Source of the DNA: Pegea sp. RAD2-039
Lineage: Eukaryota > Chordata > Thaliacea > Salpida > Salpidae
Direction: 5' to 3'
DNA length: 64,000 nt
NCBI GenBank assembly: GCA_034620365.1
Contig: JAQGEQ010000380.1
Location: 3,906,001 to 3,970,000 of the forward strand
Part shown: positions 22,401 through 36,648 of the stretch, piece by piece
Layout of the letters: each line of letters begins with the position of its first letter
Position numbering within the stretch: the stretch's first letter is position 1
Position numbers and translations under genes: made by a program
The notes under the pieces: model-generated
What the model was told of the DNA's origin: nothing
Database searches by the model: none
Seen by the model: only the letters and a program-made list of their open reading frames with translations

Positions 22401-25400
22401 AATTACCTCCAAATATATCACAAAAAGTGGTGGCCATTCTTCTTTGCTGAGGGAGCTGGCAGTGATTTTCGATAGACAGCAGTACAGGTAGGCTGGAAAG
22501 AAGAAAGAAGGACATTTGGACGAGGATTAATTCTTGAATCTTACTCAGAAGTGACAAACGCATGTTCCTGAATAGTTTTTAAAACATCCACAAAATGGAT
22601 TTTTGTTGTCATGGTGTGACCATGAGTAATTACTGGCATCCCATCTGCTCCGTTCCAAGTATCCACTGAAAGAAAAAGTAAAAAAAACAGATTTGTAAAT
22701 TTGAAAAATCTTGTTGAGAAGTAAGTAGTTGTGCTGCTGTTAAACATTCAACACTTTCAAAGTCTAATTTCCGCATTTAAATTAAGATTGATAATGATAA
22801 AGCTTTTTAATAAAAGTTTCACGAATTGAAAAATATTAAAGTAATAGTTATTAAAATAAATTAATAAAATTCAATCTTTACAATAGATATTTTTAAATTC
22901 TTTTGATTTAAAAATACACACAGATTCTAAATTGACAGAATAAAATAAAGTTAATATAACTTATCAATATTTATCAAATCACAAACAGTATCTATAAATA
23001 AATAAGTTTCAATTTTATTAAAAATATAAATTAAAATCAAAAGACAATTTTGATAAAGAATAAAACTTCAGAAGAAGAAATGGAAATATTAACAAAGGTT
23101 TAGATGAACTCACATTCTACACATCTACATCCCATTCTTAAAGCCCTTGCATAAGCTTCACATGATGATTCGCTCATAACCTGATCTCCAGTTAAATAAC
23201 TGAAATGTAATTCAGGTGATAAAAAGTGGGAATACCTCCTCAAATCAAATTAGATACGTATTGTGAGAAGATGAAATCCAGTAATGTGATAATGGATGAT
23301 CTAATTCGCCGTCAGGTATATGAGTTGCTTTCTCACTCCAAATTGAATTCTCCGGAGAGAAGAGAAAAGCCAGCATCTATAATTCAATCTACAATTCAAT
23401 CTCTAAGAAATATCTGGAAATCACTTATCTACATTTCAGGGTTATTTCTTGAAATAAAAGCATGAAATTAAATAGAAAAACCTAGTTAAGTATTCAAATT
23501 GGATTAGTTTTGATAAAAGTAAACATGTTTTACTTCTTTTGCATTGAAGAATACTCTCCCTAATGGTCTTAATGGATCATCAATATATTCATGCATGAAA
23601 CGGCAAACTTGGTCGATGTCATTAGCCCAATTTTCCTGAATATCAAGTAGAAGTTAAATGATCAAATGTAGGTGTTCTATAAAAGCATGTCACAAAATGT
23701 TGACTTTTATTTCAACTTCTACTGTCTAAATAAAGGAATCAATTTTTGGAAAACATTTTTCTGGTTCTGAGTGATTTGAATTTCTATAATTTCACTTCCT
23801 GGTTCTATCTATTATATTTTAAATAACTGATATTGCAGACTTCTTTAAAACTTTCTTAGTTTAAACTAAAATAAATTAACTGATGATGATTGTAAGTTAA
23901 CTAAACAATAATCATTCACAAGCTGAAAAAAACTTCTTTTTCAATTAATATGATAATTACGAGATTTTAAAGTGATAAACATTTGAAATGTATGAATCAT
24001 AATTCTTAAAAATGATGATTCAAATCAAACTTGTATTTCTATTTTAAATAACAATTTTTATGAAATCAATGTTTATGCCTGTCTTTCAGTAATTTCTCTA
24101 TTTTAGAAATTTGTTTAAAATACTTAAACATTTTTTAACACTAGATTTTCTTTGAAATTTTATCTTGAAAATTGCTGTTTGAAAAAAGCGAAAACTTCAG
24201 ATAAATTACCATAAAAAAAGCTTTATCATCGTCTTCAATAGAGCTTAATTCCAAATAACAAAAGTTTATCAACTTCCAGACTTTCTGTTCTTAACTCTCA
24301 ACTGATGTATTCAACTTTCACTTTCTTTATGTTTCGATAAAGATAAAATTAATAATAAATTCTATAGGTATCATAAAACTTTCATTTTTGATCAAAGTAA
24401 AAAATTAAGTATAAATATCAAAAGAAAATGAAGAAAGTGATAAAGATACAAAATAAGTTACTTTTTGTTCCTGAACCAAAAACTTTTGAAAATCATTCGG
24501 GTTAAAAGTCCATCTGAAAAAAGATGTTCAAATATTATTTGAGAAGAAAAGAGAAATCTTTGGAATTCTCACAAGTTGCAAATATCATCTTTAAATACGT
24601 TAAAATTAACTGAAGTGCAAGATTACTCTGAAATAATTGACTAATAGGAACAATAGAAGTTAGCTTAGAAGTGTATAGTTACATTATTTACAAGTTGTTA
24701 GACAGGAAGTAGTTAGTATCAAAATCTACGTAAATTTAATGACTAAAACATCTTGAAATATCAGTTTAGCATTTTTTGATCGAATAGATAATTACTAACT
24801 TATCAGATGAATAGTTTTCAATTAAGCTGTATATGCTTTGTTGTGCAGTAAACATCAGTTTGTAGTAAAAACGGAGGAACTTCTCAAATCCAATATCACC
24901 TTTCTTATTACACTCCAACTCTTTCTTCAAATATATATCATGTTGATTTAAATTGCAAATAAAAGTAAATAGCAAAAATATGAGAACTTATTTAGCGGCT
25001 GATGTAATACAGGATTCTTTTAAAGATTATTTGTGAAGTTCTTTATTGATGTTATATAAAGAAAATTGCTAAAACAAGCAATTGGAAAAGTTGTTCAGTG
25101 AACTTTCCACTATATTAGCCTACTTAGAAATATTCATTTTTACTTGTGTCACAGAAACATCAAATATTAAAGATGCTTGACATTTTTCAATTTCCAATTA
25201 AATAAATTTGTTAAAAATTTTGAGTTTTTTATAAATAATTGAATTGTTTTAATTGATATAAAGTTGGCTTACTTGAAAAAATTTGTTGATATCTGAACCA
25301 GGTAAGGGCTTGATGTTAGCATTCGGTAACCAAGTCTTTATTGCTCGGGTGTTACACCTAAGAAAAGAGGTTAGATAATGGAAAATCTGAAGTTTAAAAT

Positions 25401-27646
25401 CATAAATCTTGAATTTATTTCACTGAAATTTCATGAAAATGAGATTTGAAACAAAAAAATTGAACAATGAACCACCTGACTTCTTCAGTATTTTGATAAT
25501 TTTTCCTCCTTTGAAAAATCAAAAATAAAATTGAAATATCATGCTTGAAAACATAAGATTTTATTATAGATTGTGAAAATGAATAAAACAAATTATTTAT
25601 GAATTGATTGGTGATGATATTTACTACTTCTATTTCACTCACATATTTTTTCGAGATATTTGATTAAATTCTTTATGTAGCCATCTGAAAAAATAAAAAT
25701 AATTCTTTCTAAAATTATTTGAATTTAAAATAGGATTTTATAAATATTTTAAAAACTTTGAAATTATTTAATTGAAAATGAAAATAATGACTTTTAGATT
25801 AAACTTGAAAGAAAATAGAAATTGTGAATCAAATCGTGAAGCAGCTGAAGAAGCAGTGAACCATAAAGATTGTCGACTATATAAAGCTCGTCTAGTTTAT
25901 AAACATTTAAATTAAACTTTAAATATTGAATTTGCAAGTTAAATAATTTTGTACAAATATCATTTAGTCACCTTCGAACTATTACAGGATATGGAGACCT
26001 GGTGAAGCAACGACCAGGTAAGATAGTCCTCGGACCCAAATATCTCTTTCTATCGGTTTTTGTGCTAAAAAATGATAGAAAGAAAAATGTAAAGTTCTTA
26101 ATTAGTTATGGAAAAAATAAAACAATTAAAATAAACGTAAATTTCAAATTAAATAAATATAAAAAATAAAGTTGAAACATTAATTGAGTAATACAAAGGA
26201 ATATTTGATTACTATATCTAAATGTTTGAAATCAGCAAATATTCACAGCACGATTAGTTTTTAGGTTTTAACTATTAAATCACATTATTTTGTTGTAAAA
26301 ATAGTTTACAAAATCATGTATTTATCTCTAAAAACACTTAAAGTGTTTTACTATTCAAATCTATTTATGAAAAATCATTCTGAAAACCAAAAGAGAAGTT
26401 AGCAAGTTTGAATTGCAACGTTGTATCTTAATTATATAGAAATTAGTTCAGCAATTTGCTCTTTAAAATTTGTTACACTTTAATTTTACATGAAAATAAG
26501 CTGAAGAAAATAGATGATCCTTACCTGCTATAGAAAGAGTCTTTAAATTAAACTCAGTTCCATACAAGATAGAGAAACACAAAGTAGAGTCAACTTTTCT
26601 CGCTTCTTCGTTCATCTTTTCAAAGTCACGTGACACTTTTCCTTCTCTTATTTCCTTGATTTCAATAATATCAACTACAAACAACAATTCAGCAATCAAA
26701 GTTTAAGTTTTCAAACAAACAAAAGTTCAAGATTGGAATTTCTATAAACAAATCAACTCTAAACCTAGATTCTATTTATAAGACTTGAATCATAATTTTT
26801 CAGCAAAATTGGATCAAATTTGTTAAACCTTCAAAATTATTTTTAATAATTTCAACTGCAATTAAGTGACCTTTTTGAAAGAAATATTAAATAATTCATA
26901 AAGATTTTCAATAAATCTTTTTTTATCCACGCAATAAATGTTTTAAAGAAACTAAGGTTGTGTTTGATGCAATCAATTCAGCAAACTTTAATATCTACAG
27001 TTGAATAAAATAGAAATCCAGTTTTAAAAGTTTGATTATTTTGATTGACTTGAAAATTTTTATTATTTTGTTTGAATATATTAGTCATTGCTGCTTAATA
27101 ACACTTTGCTACATACTTGAGCCTTCCTGAATTTGTCTTGTCCATATAACTTCTCTAGTTTCCATTTTAACCTTAAAGCAAAGTTATTCTTTAAAATTAA
27201 TCTTTCATACTTGTAATATAAATAGTGATGTAATCAAAAAATTACAACATTTTTAAAATAATTAATATTTGATAACAAATATATATATTCAATCAAATTA
27301 AAACTTTTGAATTTAATAAGAATTAACAGAATTTAAAAAATTTGAATGAAAAAACATCAATGTTGACAAAAAATGAGTTTATAGCTTCATTATTTTATAC
27401 TTTAATTTAACCTTAATAGCCAATCAAGATATGAAAACAAAAGTATTTTGATCTAGCATTATCAGTACCAACTTGAAAGGTTCTTTGTTCTGGTTTAGTT
27501 TTTCTTGCTGAAAATCTTAACATCATATTTCCCATTTCTAATCTTCTTAGAATCCCTCTTTTTTCACTTTCAGATTCAAAATTAGGCTCAGTGACTCCCT
27601 GAACCAGTAAATTTTCACCAGGTCTTCTTAAGGGCATATTGAACAA
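16458..27646 (-). CDS. PLCG1: Phospholipase C-gamma
   Basis: PLC-gamma hydrolyses PI(4,5)P2 to IP3 and DAG downstream of tyrosine kinases. The full domain order is readable leftwards: PH (27413-27646; [16 protein letters not shown] at 26463-26699); EF-hands (25274-25358, 24766-24975); X catalytic box (23255-23420 with [13 protein letters not shown], 23100-23205, 22541-22670 with THGHT, giving both catalytic His); split PH; N-SH2 ([19 protein letters not shown], 21180-21300); C-SH2 (GAFLVRKS, 20596-20808; 20372-20560); SH3 ([34 protein letters not shown], 20050-20316); Y box ([20 protein letters not shown]); C2 (18386-18560, 16860-16990). A C-terminal coil exon at 16560-16735 precedes the last exon, with TGA at 16460-16458. 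Introns are mostly short. Start at 27646 (MFNMPLRRP); an upstream exon is not excluded. Orthology to vertebrate PLCG1 versus PLCG2 is not resolved, so the symbol denotes the family. Confidence 0.93.
17390..17965 (+). mobile_element. Degenerate fragment of a transposon-like repeat protein, inside a PLC-gamma intron
   Basis: Lies in the intron between two C2-domain exons, antisense to PLC-gamma. One frame near 17590-17680 reads [20 protein letters not shown]; another, 17684-17965, reads [12 protein letters not shown] and continues through [17 protein letters not shown] to VVNYFWNF. Together these resemble a family of uncharacterised multicopy invertebrate proteins with motifs of the type GPQIRKLMKD, GERFHQD and ADYCW. 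The switch of frame and internal stops show a decayed copy. Family assignment is from memory and moderately secure. Confidence 0.5.
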
Positions 27647-29791
27647 TTTTTAATGATGAAAAATGTTTCAGAAACTTTTAAAAGACTATATAAAAATGTT
27701 TACTCAAATTAGGCTCATTCTAAAAAATAATTGGTTAATACATTTAATAAGATGATAAATTTCCACAAAATATTGGTTTATTTTTCAGTTATAAAGATGT
27801 TACAAGAAATTCAAATATAAGCATTATTCAACTGAAGTTTTTATCTAAATCTTCAAAAAACGTTTCTTTTGTGCTTATATAAGTCAAAATATATCTAACT
27901 TTAAATGAAAATACCAAAAAATTGTTTAAACAACTTATACATTTTGTTATATATACAAAATAATTGCTTAAAAAGACTGAAAAAGATTGAGAATAAAAAA
28001 AATAGCAGCAATTTTTTCAAAAATAAAATGATATATATTTCTTTACGATGTATAAAATCCTGAAAAAAATGATGTTGAAAATAAAGGTTAATTAATTACA
28101 AATTCTTTTTATCTAGAAGATTTAATATTTAATAAATTTATAAATTAAAATTTTTTCAGTATTTTATCTAATAATAACAAGCCATAGTTTGGAAATCAGA
28201 AAAATTGTTATTCTAAATAATCGAACTCTAAACGATAGACTGAAAAATACAATTCAAGCCAGTTAGACAATTCACAAAAATTCTGACTAGCAAAGTTTAC
28301 AAACACATGCAATAAATTTTCCGCAATAGTAACATTTCAAAGCTGCCTGAAACCATTTCGCACTTCCTTAAACACAAAAAGGTATTTCTCTACCGGTAAA
28401 ATCATTTGACCCATGATTCGATAAACTAAATCACTCAAATGAAAAAGCTTTTCCGAAAAATTGTCTTGTAACAGTTATTACACATTTTTTGACAATAATA
28501 CAAAGTATCTTAAGAAATCATGAAATATTATCTTGTTTTTCCCTTTATATGCTTCGAACATTTTGTTTAATAAAAACTTCACAGACAACATAAACTTGAT
28601 ATGAGTATTTTTATAAACAGCCTTAATGTGTTTTAAGCTATAATCAATTTGAGATTTTTAATTTCTTAGTGTTAGAGGCAAGTTTGTTTATTGGACAATG
28701 AAACTTACAGTGAATAGCAAAACCAAATATCTACATTTATTTTATACCCAAATTACCTATTTCCAGGTGCTATTCGGATAAAGCTTTACTGCACTACCAA
28801 AAACCACTGCATTTTTATACAAGTAATCAACTCTTAGTTAATCGGTAAATGAGCTTAGCAAACTATTTTCACTAAACAACTCTGAACTTGAGATAAACTG
28901 TCATTAGCTCTAAATACAACTTTTAAATTTAAAAGAAAACTCAGTCTACTTGTAAAAACTAATAACAAAAGACATTTTATATATTTCAACATATCAAAAG
29001 ATGTATATCATATGTCAATGAATTATGAGCTTTTGTTCATTTGAAAAAAAAACTAATTTATTCTAGTTAATGCTAACAGTTAAATATTTGAAAATGAAAT
29101 CTTCTGTTGTGATTATTCAAAAGTGTTGTATCATATTCCAAGTACTATCAGATCATTGAAATTTAAAAAGATATTCAAGCTTTGGTCATTTTGGGTATAA
29201 GATTTCTTTTTAATATAGAACAAGTAATTAAAATACATGTTTTATATTCTTATTATCTGTAGTAATGGAAAATCATTTATATTTTCTATATCCTATCCGC
29301 CGAAAAGAATACAAGAAAATTTTATATTTTTACTCAAAAATTTTCTTTTGTTAATTAAATTTTGACAATGAAAATCAGACTAACTGAAAATTAATATCGA
29401 AATTAATCATATATATTACATATTTCATCAAATTATTTCAATAATATTAAATAGAAGTCGGTTGATATAGCACAAATTTTATTATCTGCAAAAATTAAAA
29501 AAATAGAATTTACAATAATATATTTGCCTTAAACCACCAACATTTAAATACAAATCGTGAAGCTGTGATGCGAGTGAACATTTGTAACATCCAGGATATT
29601 GCTACCAATAAATAATAACTTTTAAGGAAATGAACATCAAAATTAAAGACGATGAAACCAAAAACTTGAAAAATATTCAAATTTTTCATCAAATCTGCTC
29701 ATGATACGAAAAAGGGTTGAGATGAAACATTTCGTCAAAAAGAAGTTGAGAGATTTGAACAAAGTAATTGGATCACATCCAGTGATGAAGA
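27647..29791. other. Intergenic between PLC-gamma and SECISBP2
   Basis: Very AT-rich. It should hold the PLC-gamma promoter on the left and the SECISBP2 3' UTR on the right. The 60-codon minus-strand frame at 29510-29692 shows no family resemblance. Nothing else seen. Confidence 0.5.
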
Positions 29792-32700
29792 TCACATGTC
29801 AAGTGGGTGTTTAGTCAACTGTGAGGTGTTTTCTAACCAACAACTGATTCTTTGACGTGAATCTTCTTCATCTATATTTTTAATAGGGACTTTTTCTTCG
29901 ATGACGTCATCATTAGGTGCTTGAAATGGTTTCAAATCACCAGTTTCATTTACTGGTGGACAAAATGGTTTCAGATCATCTTTAGCAGCCTCATTCTTGG
30001 TATCGTTCTCATTTGTCTCATTCTGATCTTCTTTTGAATGAGGTGTAATAGAAGAGTCTTCACAAGTAGGAGGAAGAGCGGAGGAATCAGTGATTTGATC
30101 CATAAGCATCCTCCAGTTACTTGCTACAATAAAAATAAAGTTTTCAACAAATATGTGAATTGTGAGGAAGTGAAACCTTCATTGAGTTCAGATATCGGTT
30201 CTGAAATGAAACTAGCAAACGACAAGCAGCTGGTAGCTGAAGGGTTTCTGGAGTGACTCATATGAGCAAATCTTCGGGATGCTGATGCGGGATTAGTAAC
30301 AGAAGTTATCTGGAAGAAGAATTATTGAAGAGATTTGGAAATTTGTAGATAAGTAACAGACATCTGATGAAGTAGTGATCTCATGTTGATAAATTGAAAT
30401 CATTTCTTGATATCTGTCCTGAGCGTCTCGTACTAGTGAGATCAACTCTTTGTATTTACCCTGAAAGATGAAGATTGGAGAAATAAATCACAAACAGATT
30501 TCAATTACTTCTGTTCCACTGAAATCAAACACACCAACAATACTGACTGGGACCAACTTGCCCACTGCACACCCAAGGGCCTTCCTGCCCAGGGCGAACA
30601 CATAGGTCACCTTCTGTTCCTGACAAATACTCAGAATGTTGTTGAGAGCATCATCAAGTCCTCCTGTCACAGATGTTTAAATCAATTCAATCTTCAAATC
30701 TTCTCACCTTTAGATTGGATCTTCTCTAAATTTGGAGAGATGATGACACACTTCAATTTTCTTAGTTTCAAATGCTTGGTTACTTCACGTAATCCCAAAA
30801 CATATCTTCTTTTCGATTTCGCCTTGATTGGATCATTTTTGAAAGATCTTTAAAAGATCAATGATCAGTTAATAATCCCATCGACACTGATGATGGAACC
30901 TGTCTTGAAAAAACACCAGCCTCTCCAAGATCTCTGAACAGATCTTATCAATTCCCTTTTCTAGTGTCTGACAGCAGTATCTGAAAGAAGAAGATGCAGC
31001 GAGACTGATGCGATTGGGAGATTCTAGCAAGTCTTACTCTCGATATCTTCTGCTGTGAATCTGAGGAACTGTTGAAGCGATCTGTTCACTGGAAGCAAGG
31101 AGCGAGTTGCTCTTCTCACAAATCTTCTCTTCTGCGTCACATTCTTCATCTCCACCACTAGAGGGCATCACTGCAAACAGCAAGAGCTTGATTTTGATTG
31201 GCTGAATCTATTTTATGCAAAACTACAAAACCTGTATCAGAAGATGAGAGCAAACTTGGAGGATATTGAGGTACATCTGTTGGAGGAGCCTCCATTGTCA
31301 GCAAATTCTTTAATCGCTCTTCTTTCTTTTTTTCTCTTTCTTTTAAAATCACCTGCATCAATAAAAATCTTGAAATGATCTTCTGATCTGTAATTGAAGC
31401 CAACCTTCTTCAAAGCACTCGGTTTCTTCACTTTGGGACCTTCTCTTTCTTTTCCTCGTCGCATCACGAGAGGAGCAGATCCATCAAGAGCGTTTGAAGG
31501 GACGCGAGTCTTCTGATTTTTTACTCCGATTTTGTTCGAACTGAAAAAGAAGAATTGAAATTTGAAATCAGTTTTTCAATCAACACAAATTACATAAACA
31601 AACTGACAACAAGTCAACAACAAAAATCGAAGTAATCACTGACAACAAATGGTTTGTTGTGTATCAAAACATGGAGTGATTTTGTGGTTGGTGGACGGAG
31701 GTGCTTAGGACTTGTCAGGTAGAAAAGTCTGTGAGTATTTATAAGCACTACAAGCTTAGAAGTATTCACTTTGAGCAAAATCCGACAAAAAAATGGATTT
31801 AAACGAAATGAAATCAAATTGAATATCTTCTACTACAACCTCGTATTTCTTCGTGGAACTTCATTCTTCGCTGCTTTTAATGATATTTTCTGTTTTTCCA
31901 GCCGATCGATTACATCATTTAAATTGACTACTATTGAAGTAGAAGGTTTTTTATTCCGACTTCTTGGTGCTTCTTTTTTCTTGGTAATACTTTTTGTTAA
32001 CGCAGTCTAGTTAAAAATTACTTCAATTAAACATGAGTTGAAAATTCAAACACAAGCTTGTTTCGTAAAAGCAGTTTAAAATAAAAGTAGAAATATGAAA
32101 AAAACTAAACATTACAAATACTTTCAAACTTTCTTGTTCACTGCTGATTTCTGCATACTCCTTATTTGCTTCTTGTGTAGCTTTCTCAGCTTTTTTTAAA
32201 CGTTTTTTACTTTTTGCTTGATTCAATTTCGTCACTTCTTTAACTCCAACTACAGAAGGCGTCTTATTGAAGCTCGCCTACATTACACAAATCATTTGAC
32301 AACATCGCTATCAATAATTCAGTTTTCATTTGAAGAAAACAAAGTGTTGGCAACAAGCAGTGAATATTTTATCCAAAAAATTAACTGAGTTACAGGAAAG
32401 TTGATTAATTACAAAAAACCTACCAGAAACTAAACTGATAATTAAGAAGCAAACACACAAGCAACTGACTTTGTTCGTAAGTCGCATATTCTTTGGTATT
32501 CCTCCGCTTAATACAGCGCTGTAAGAAAACTTGTTATGATGTTGGGATTGACTGGGTGTGTTTAAAGAAATATGATCAAGGTCTGGGAATTCTTCAGAGT
32601 TCTGCACAAAATATTTTCATTTTTTTAGTGAAACTACTAACCAATTTATAAAATAATTTACAAATACTTAAATTATATTAAAATAAAAAAATTGAATTTA

Positions 32701-34917
32701 AAAAGTATAAGAACCAGATGTAGAAAAGGTTGGTGAGAATTTTGTGAAGAAGTTGTCATCGAGTTGCTCACTGCTTCGTCATTATTACAATTTTGTATTT
32801 GTTTGATGTCAAGCTGCTTATCTAAAGATGAAGTGCTCAATCCTACTTTCTTACTTTCTTCTTTTCGTTCTTTTTGACTTTTCTATTAAATAAGAACTTT
32901 TTATAAAATCATTTTCTTTTTTAAAGAGCCCTACACCAACTCACATTATCATAATTGCAGTTTGTTTTAGAATCTTTTATTTCAATACCTGTAGATATCC
33001 ATGAGTAATTAAAATCAAAATGTGAAAAAATATAAAATTTAGATTGTAGATTTAAAAACATGATTTTTCCAAACAACTTCAAAAATCAACTTTCTGTCTA
33101 TCGATTTTTACTATCAATAGCCACAGAGATCTATACAATAAACAAATTTCTATTTACTTGATGAATACATAATAATTTGGCCACTCTTCTTGCTTTGATT
33201 GGTACAAGCAGAAGGTGGGTTTACTGATATAGTAGGTTGAGTACTTTGTTCAGAAAGCTGAAAATAAACTAAAAATTACTTTATTTCCATTAAACTTTGG
33301 GTCAAATACATTTAGTAGCATACTGCTAGTTTACATCAAATAAATTGTTTGCTGGATAAATGACATACTTAATTACATACCATAGTGTATTTTGGTTCAA
33401 ATTGTACAGCTCGGCTAATATACTTCAGTTCATTCACAAAAAAACGTTCATCAGAACTAAGAAACGTTAGCTAATATTAGCAGATTGTTTATATAAGTGA
33501 CATGTGTTTACCTGATCGAAATAAAATCATTCAAAAAACTTTTTGAATAAGTTTCATCACTACTATCAGAAGATTGCTCAGATTTTTGGCTCTTCATATT
33601 TGCATCTGAGTAGGTTAAGTTATTTTCATCAAATAATGAAGATGGTTGATCTTTCAGAAGAAGATTTGTGATACCAAGTGGAAAATCTACAAAATTAGAT
33701 TGTTTATATATGTAGTGGAACTTTTTGTTTACTTTCAGAGGTTTGTTGCTTAAAAATATTGGCAACCTGTTTGCTGTGAAAAATCTTTTCTGCAGGTATC
33801 ATTTTTCTCACTTAATATACTGATTTTTGACTGCTTGCGGTTATTGCGATGAAGATGCTTTTTGTTAGCAGTTCTCTTTGAAAAATAATGTAAATGGTAT
33901 CAGTTAGTATAACAACTCATTCTACAACAGTTGACTAATATACAAAAGAGAGGGGAAAGTAATAAAATAATTCAAACTCTAACCCTTTGTTGGAATCTTT
34001 GATTCTGTGAAGACATTGGGTAAATAGTTCTTTTGTGAGGTTCTACAAAGTGAAGACCTTATCATAAAGCTTGTTTAAAGAGAGAAAGTAATCAGATAAA
34101 AAATAAGTTATGATTAGAAATAAAGTAATTAAAAAAATAATTAGTTGAACAAACAGATGGTGAAATAACACATCAGCTGGTAAAAACACAAATACATTTT
34201 TTTATTAAGTATAAATAAAACTTCAACTGTTTTGGGCTATAACATAAAACCAGGTGATTGATATTTAAAATTTGTAATTCCAACTTTAGAACTAACCATA
34301 ATGATAAACAAATTGAAAATAGAAATCAGTACTGAACTTTTCACAGATAATAGTAAAAATATCAGCTTAATTATAGAAAGGGTTAATTGAAAAGAGAAAA
34401 AACTTGTTTCTGTCAAAACTTACCAAAATATTGCTGCTGATGTATATAAGACATCCAAGGAACCATCCCCATAGAGGGATTTGTCATCATCATTTGACCA
34501 TGTCCATTATTTGAATAATTTAGATTAGTAAACATGCTAACACCATAACCAGAAGTATTGTTTTGTGTATTTAATTGCCATTGCTGTTCAAAAGGTACTA
34601 CTCTAAAAAGATTTGAAATAAATTATGAGTAGCATAAAAATGAAACATTCTTATCTTTATAGCAACTATTATTGTTAGAATATAATAACCTCAAATATTA
34701 AAAACATAAAATTATTAACTACCTTTTATTATTTTCTTGTACAAAAGGATAACATGATGTGACATAAGTAGGAAGGACATTAGAATCAGGATAATTGGCC
34801 ATTGAATGTCTTCTGTTTGGAATAAAAGGAGGGACCTCTGGCTTCAAATTTGTTGACTAAAACATTCAATTAAAAAAGAAATTTTTTTATGTAACAAAAA
34901 CTTACTTCTTGTTGCAT
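29792..34917 (-). CDS. SECISBP2: SECIS-binding protein 2 (SBP2)
   Basis: SBP2 binds the SECIS element of selenoprotein mRNAs and recruits the Sec-specific elongation factor and tRNA, so UGA is read as selenocysteine. The core is clear: YCCQTLEKGIDKICSEI and LVFFQDR (30890-30985), then KRRYVLGLREVTKHLKLRKL and CVIISPNLEKIQSK (30710-30830), then GGLDDALNNIL, FALGRKALGCAVGKLVPVS and IVGVFDFSG (30488-30660), which together make the L7Ae RNA-binding domain. Upstream exons carry SYSAVLSGG (32480-32540) and Lys/Glu-rich segments (32110-32235, 31240-31467). The N-terminus is low-complexity (34430-34856). The first coding exon is only 12 nt (34906-34917, MQQE), followed by 34723-34856. The acidic C-terminal exon ends at 29792. 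Middle exon borders were not all resolved. Confidence 0.9.
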
Positions 34918-36648
34918 CCTAGCACTTTCAATTCAGGTATTAAAGTGGTGAGATATTTAAATAAAAAGAATTTTGTAAAATCTAAACTATAACTACAAAT
35001 AAAAATTATTATTTCATTAGGAGGAAAAGTAAGCTTCAGTAAGATAATAGAATATTATATAATCAGTTTGTTGAAAGGAAACTACAGGTTTATTTATTAT
35101 TTGAAGCATTGTATGAATCATCAGTCTATTTTGACAAAAATTTTATTCATAGTTATAATTTAAAAATTGACAAAATTAAAAATTCTTGAATTGAGATTAG
35201 TTTTTCTTAAATTTCTGTTAAACTTAGAAAAAAGGTTGGTTTAAAAAATTATATAAATGTTTAAAAAAGTGTTCACTAAAAAAATATACTAAAAATTAAA
35301 CATTGCAAAAACTATTGATTTTAATAATTTTAATTCATAACACAAGACATATATCAAAGCTTATGAAAACAAACACTTATCAAAATAGTTTATATGAAAT
35401 TAAAGAAAATTAACTTGAAAACATGACTATTTATAAAATTGGCTATTTTAGATAAAGAGATTATGGAAGAACTAAAAGTTTTAAAATTAGTTTTATGTAC
35501 AGCTTATTCTAAATGCATATTAAAAATTACAAATACATTTGTAAGTAGAATTTGGATTATGAATTACGAGAAATATGAATATAAAAAAAAACTCAGCAAT
35601 CCTTTAGAATTGGAGTAATTAGCAATTAACAGTAGAACTAAAAATTGATTTATATAAATATATTCAAAACAAACAGACATTAATTGATAAACTACCACAA
35701 AAAAATAAAAAACAAACAAAAATGTTGTTATTGTCCTTCAAAGTTGAAATCAAAATATAATCAACAACATCACGTAATCGTACTAATAATACCTCATCGA
35801 ATTTAAGATTGTTATCAAAAATTACCCTAAGATATTTTTATAAAATTTTTCAATGCAAATAAAATATAAAGTCAAATAAACAAATAATCACTCTTAAAAC
35901 TTATTTCAATGTAAAAAGGACTTTAAAACCGTGAGAAAACATTGTATCAATATTTCAGATTCTTAGAATCAAAATATTTGACAAAAAGTTATCCATACTT
36001 TAGAGGTTAGATAAAACATTCATAGAAAAAAGCATTGTCCTTAGAATAGTTTTCCAAAATAATATATCAAAGATAACAGATGTAACAGGCTAGTAATTGT
36101 TCTATTTCATAAAGATGATTATCGAGGAAGTTTAAACTAAAGATTTAGTCATCCTATTACAATCAATTTTCTAGAATAAGCATATAAAATCCCATTTATT
36201 TCAATATATAAAATAAGTCCTGATAAATTTTACTGTACACTGGGGCTAAGCGCATTAAAAAGTTTAAAAAATCTCTACAAATTATAAAAGCTTGGTTTTT
36301 ACAGACTAATATTTACTAACTAATCAAGTGTTATTATTCAATTCTACATGAATAAGGTTGTAGGTTTTATTCAAATTAATAAGATATTATAAGATAAAAT
36401 TGTTGCTATTAAGTGCTTTGTACTTGTAAAAAATTAAACTATTTGGATAAGAATTTGATTCAAACTCTTTTAGTTTTGTTACACTAAAAATTCTTGGCGA
36501 AAAAACATTGGCTAAAGTTTCTAATTATAGGTTTCTAATTTAACTTGGAGATTGTGATTCAAACTTTTTGAGTTTTGTTAAAATAAGAAATCAGTGGAAC
36601 AAAAACTTTAGTTTAAGTTTCTACCTATTTAGATGAAAGTAAAGACTT
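34918..36648. other. Intergenic, upstream of SECISBP2
   Basis: Very AT-rich with stops in all frames. No gene or ordered repeat seen; the SECISBP2 promoter should be at its left end. Confidence 0.5.

Noticed and set aside
23226..23465. 79-codon plus-strand frame
   Set aside because: It is antisense to the PLC-gamma exon carrying [10 protein letters not shown] and [12 protein letters not shown].
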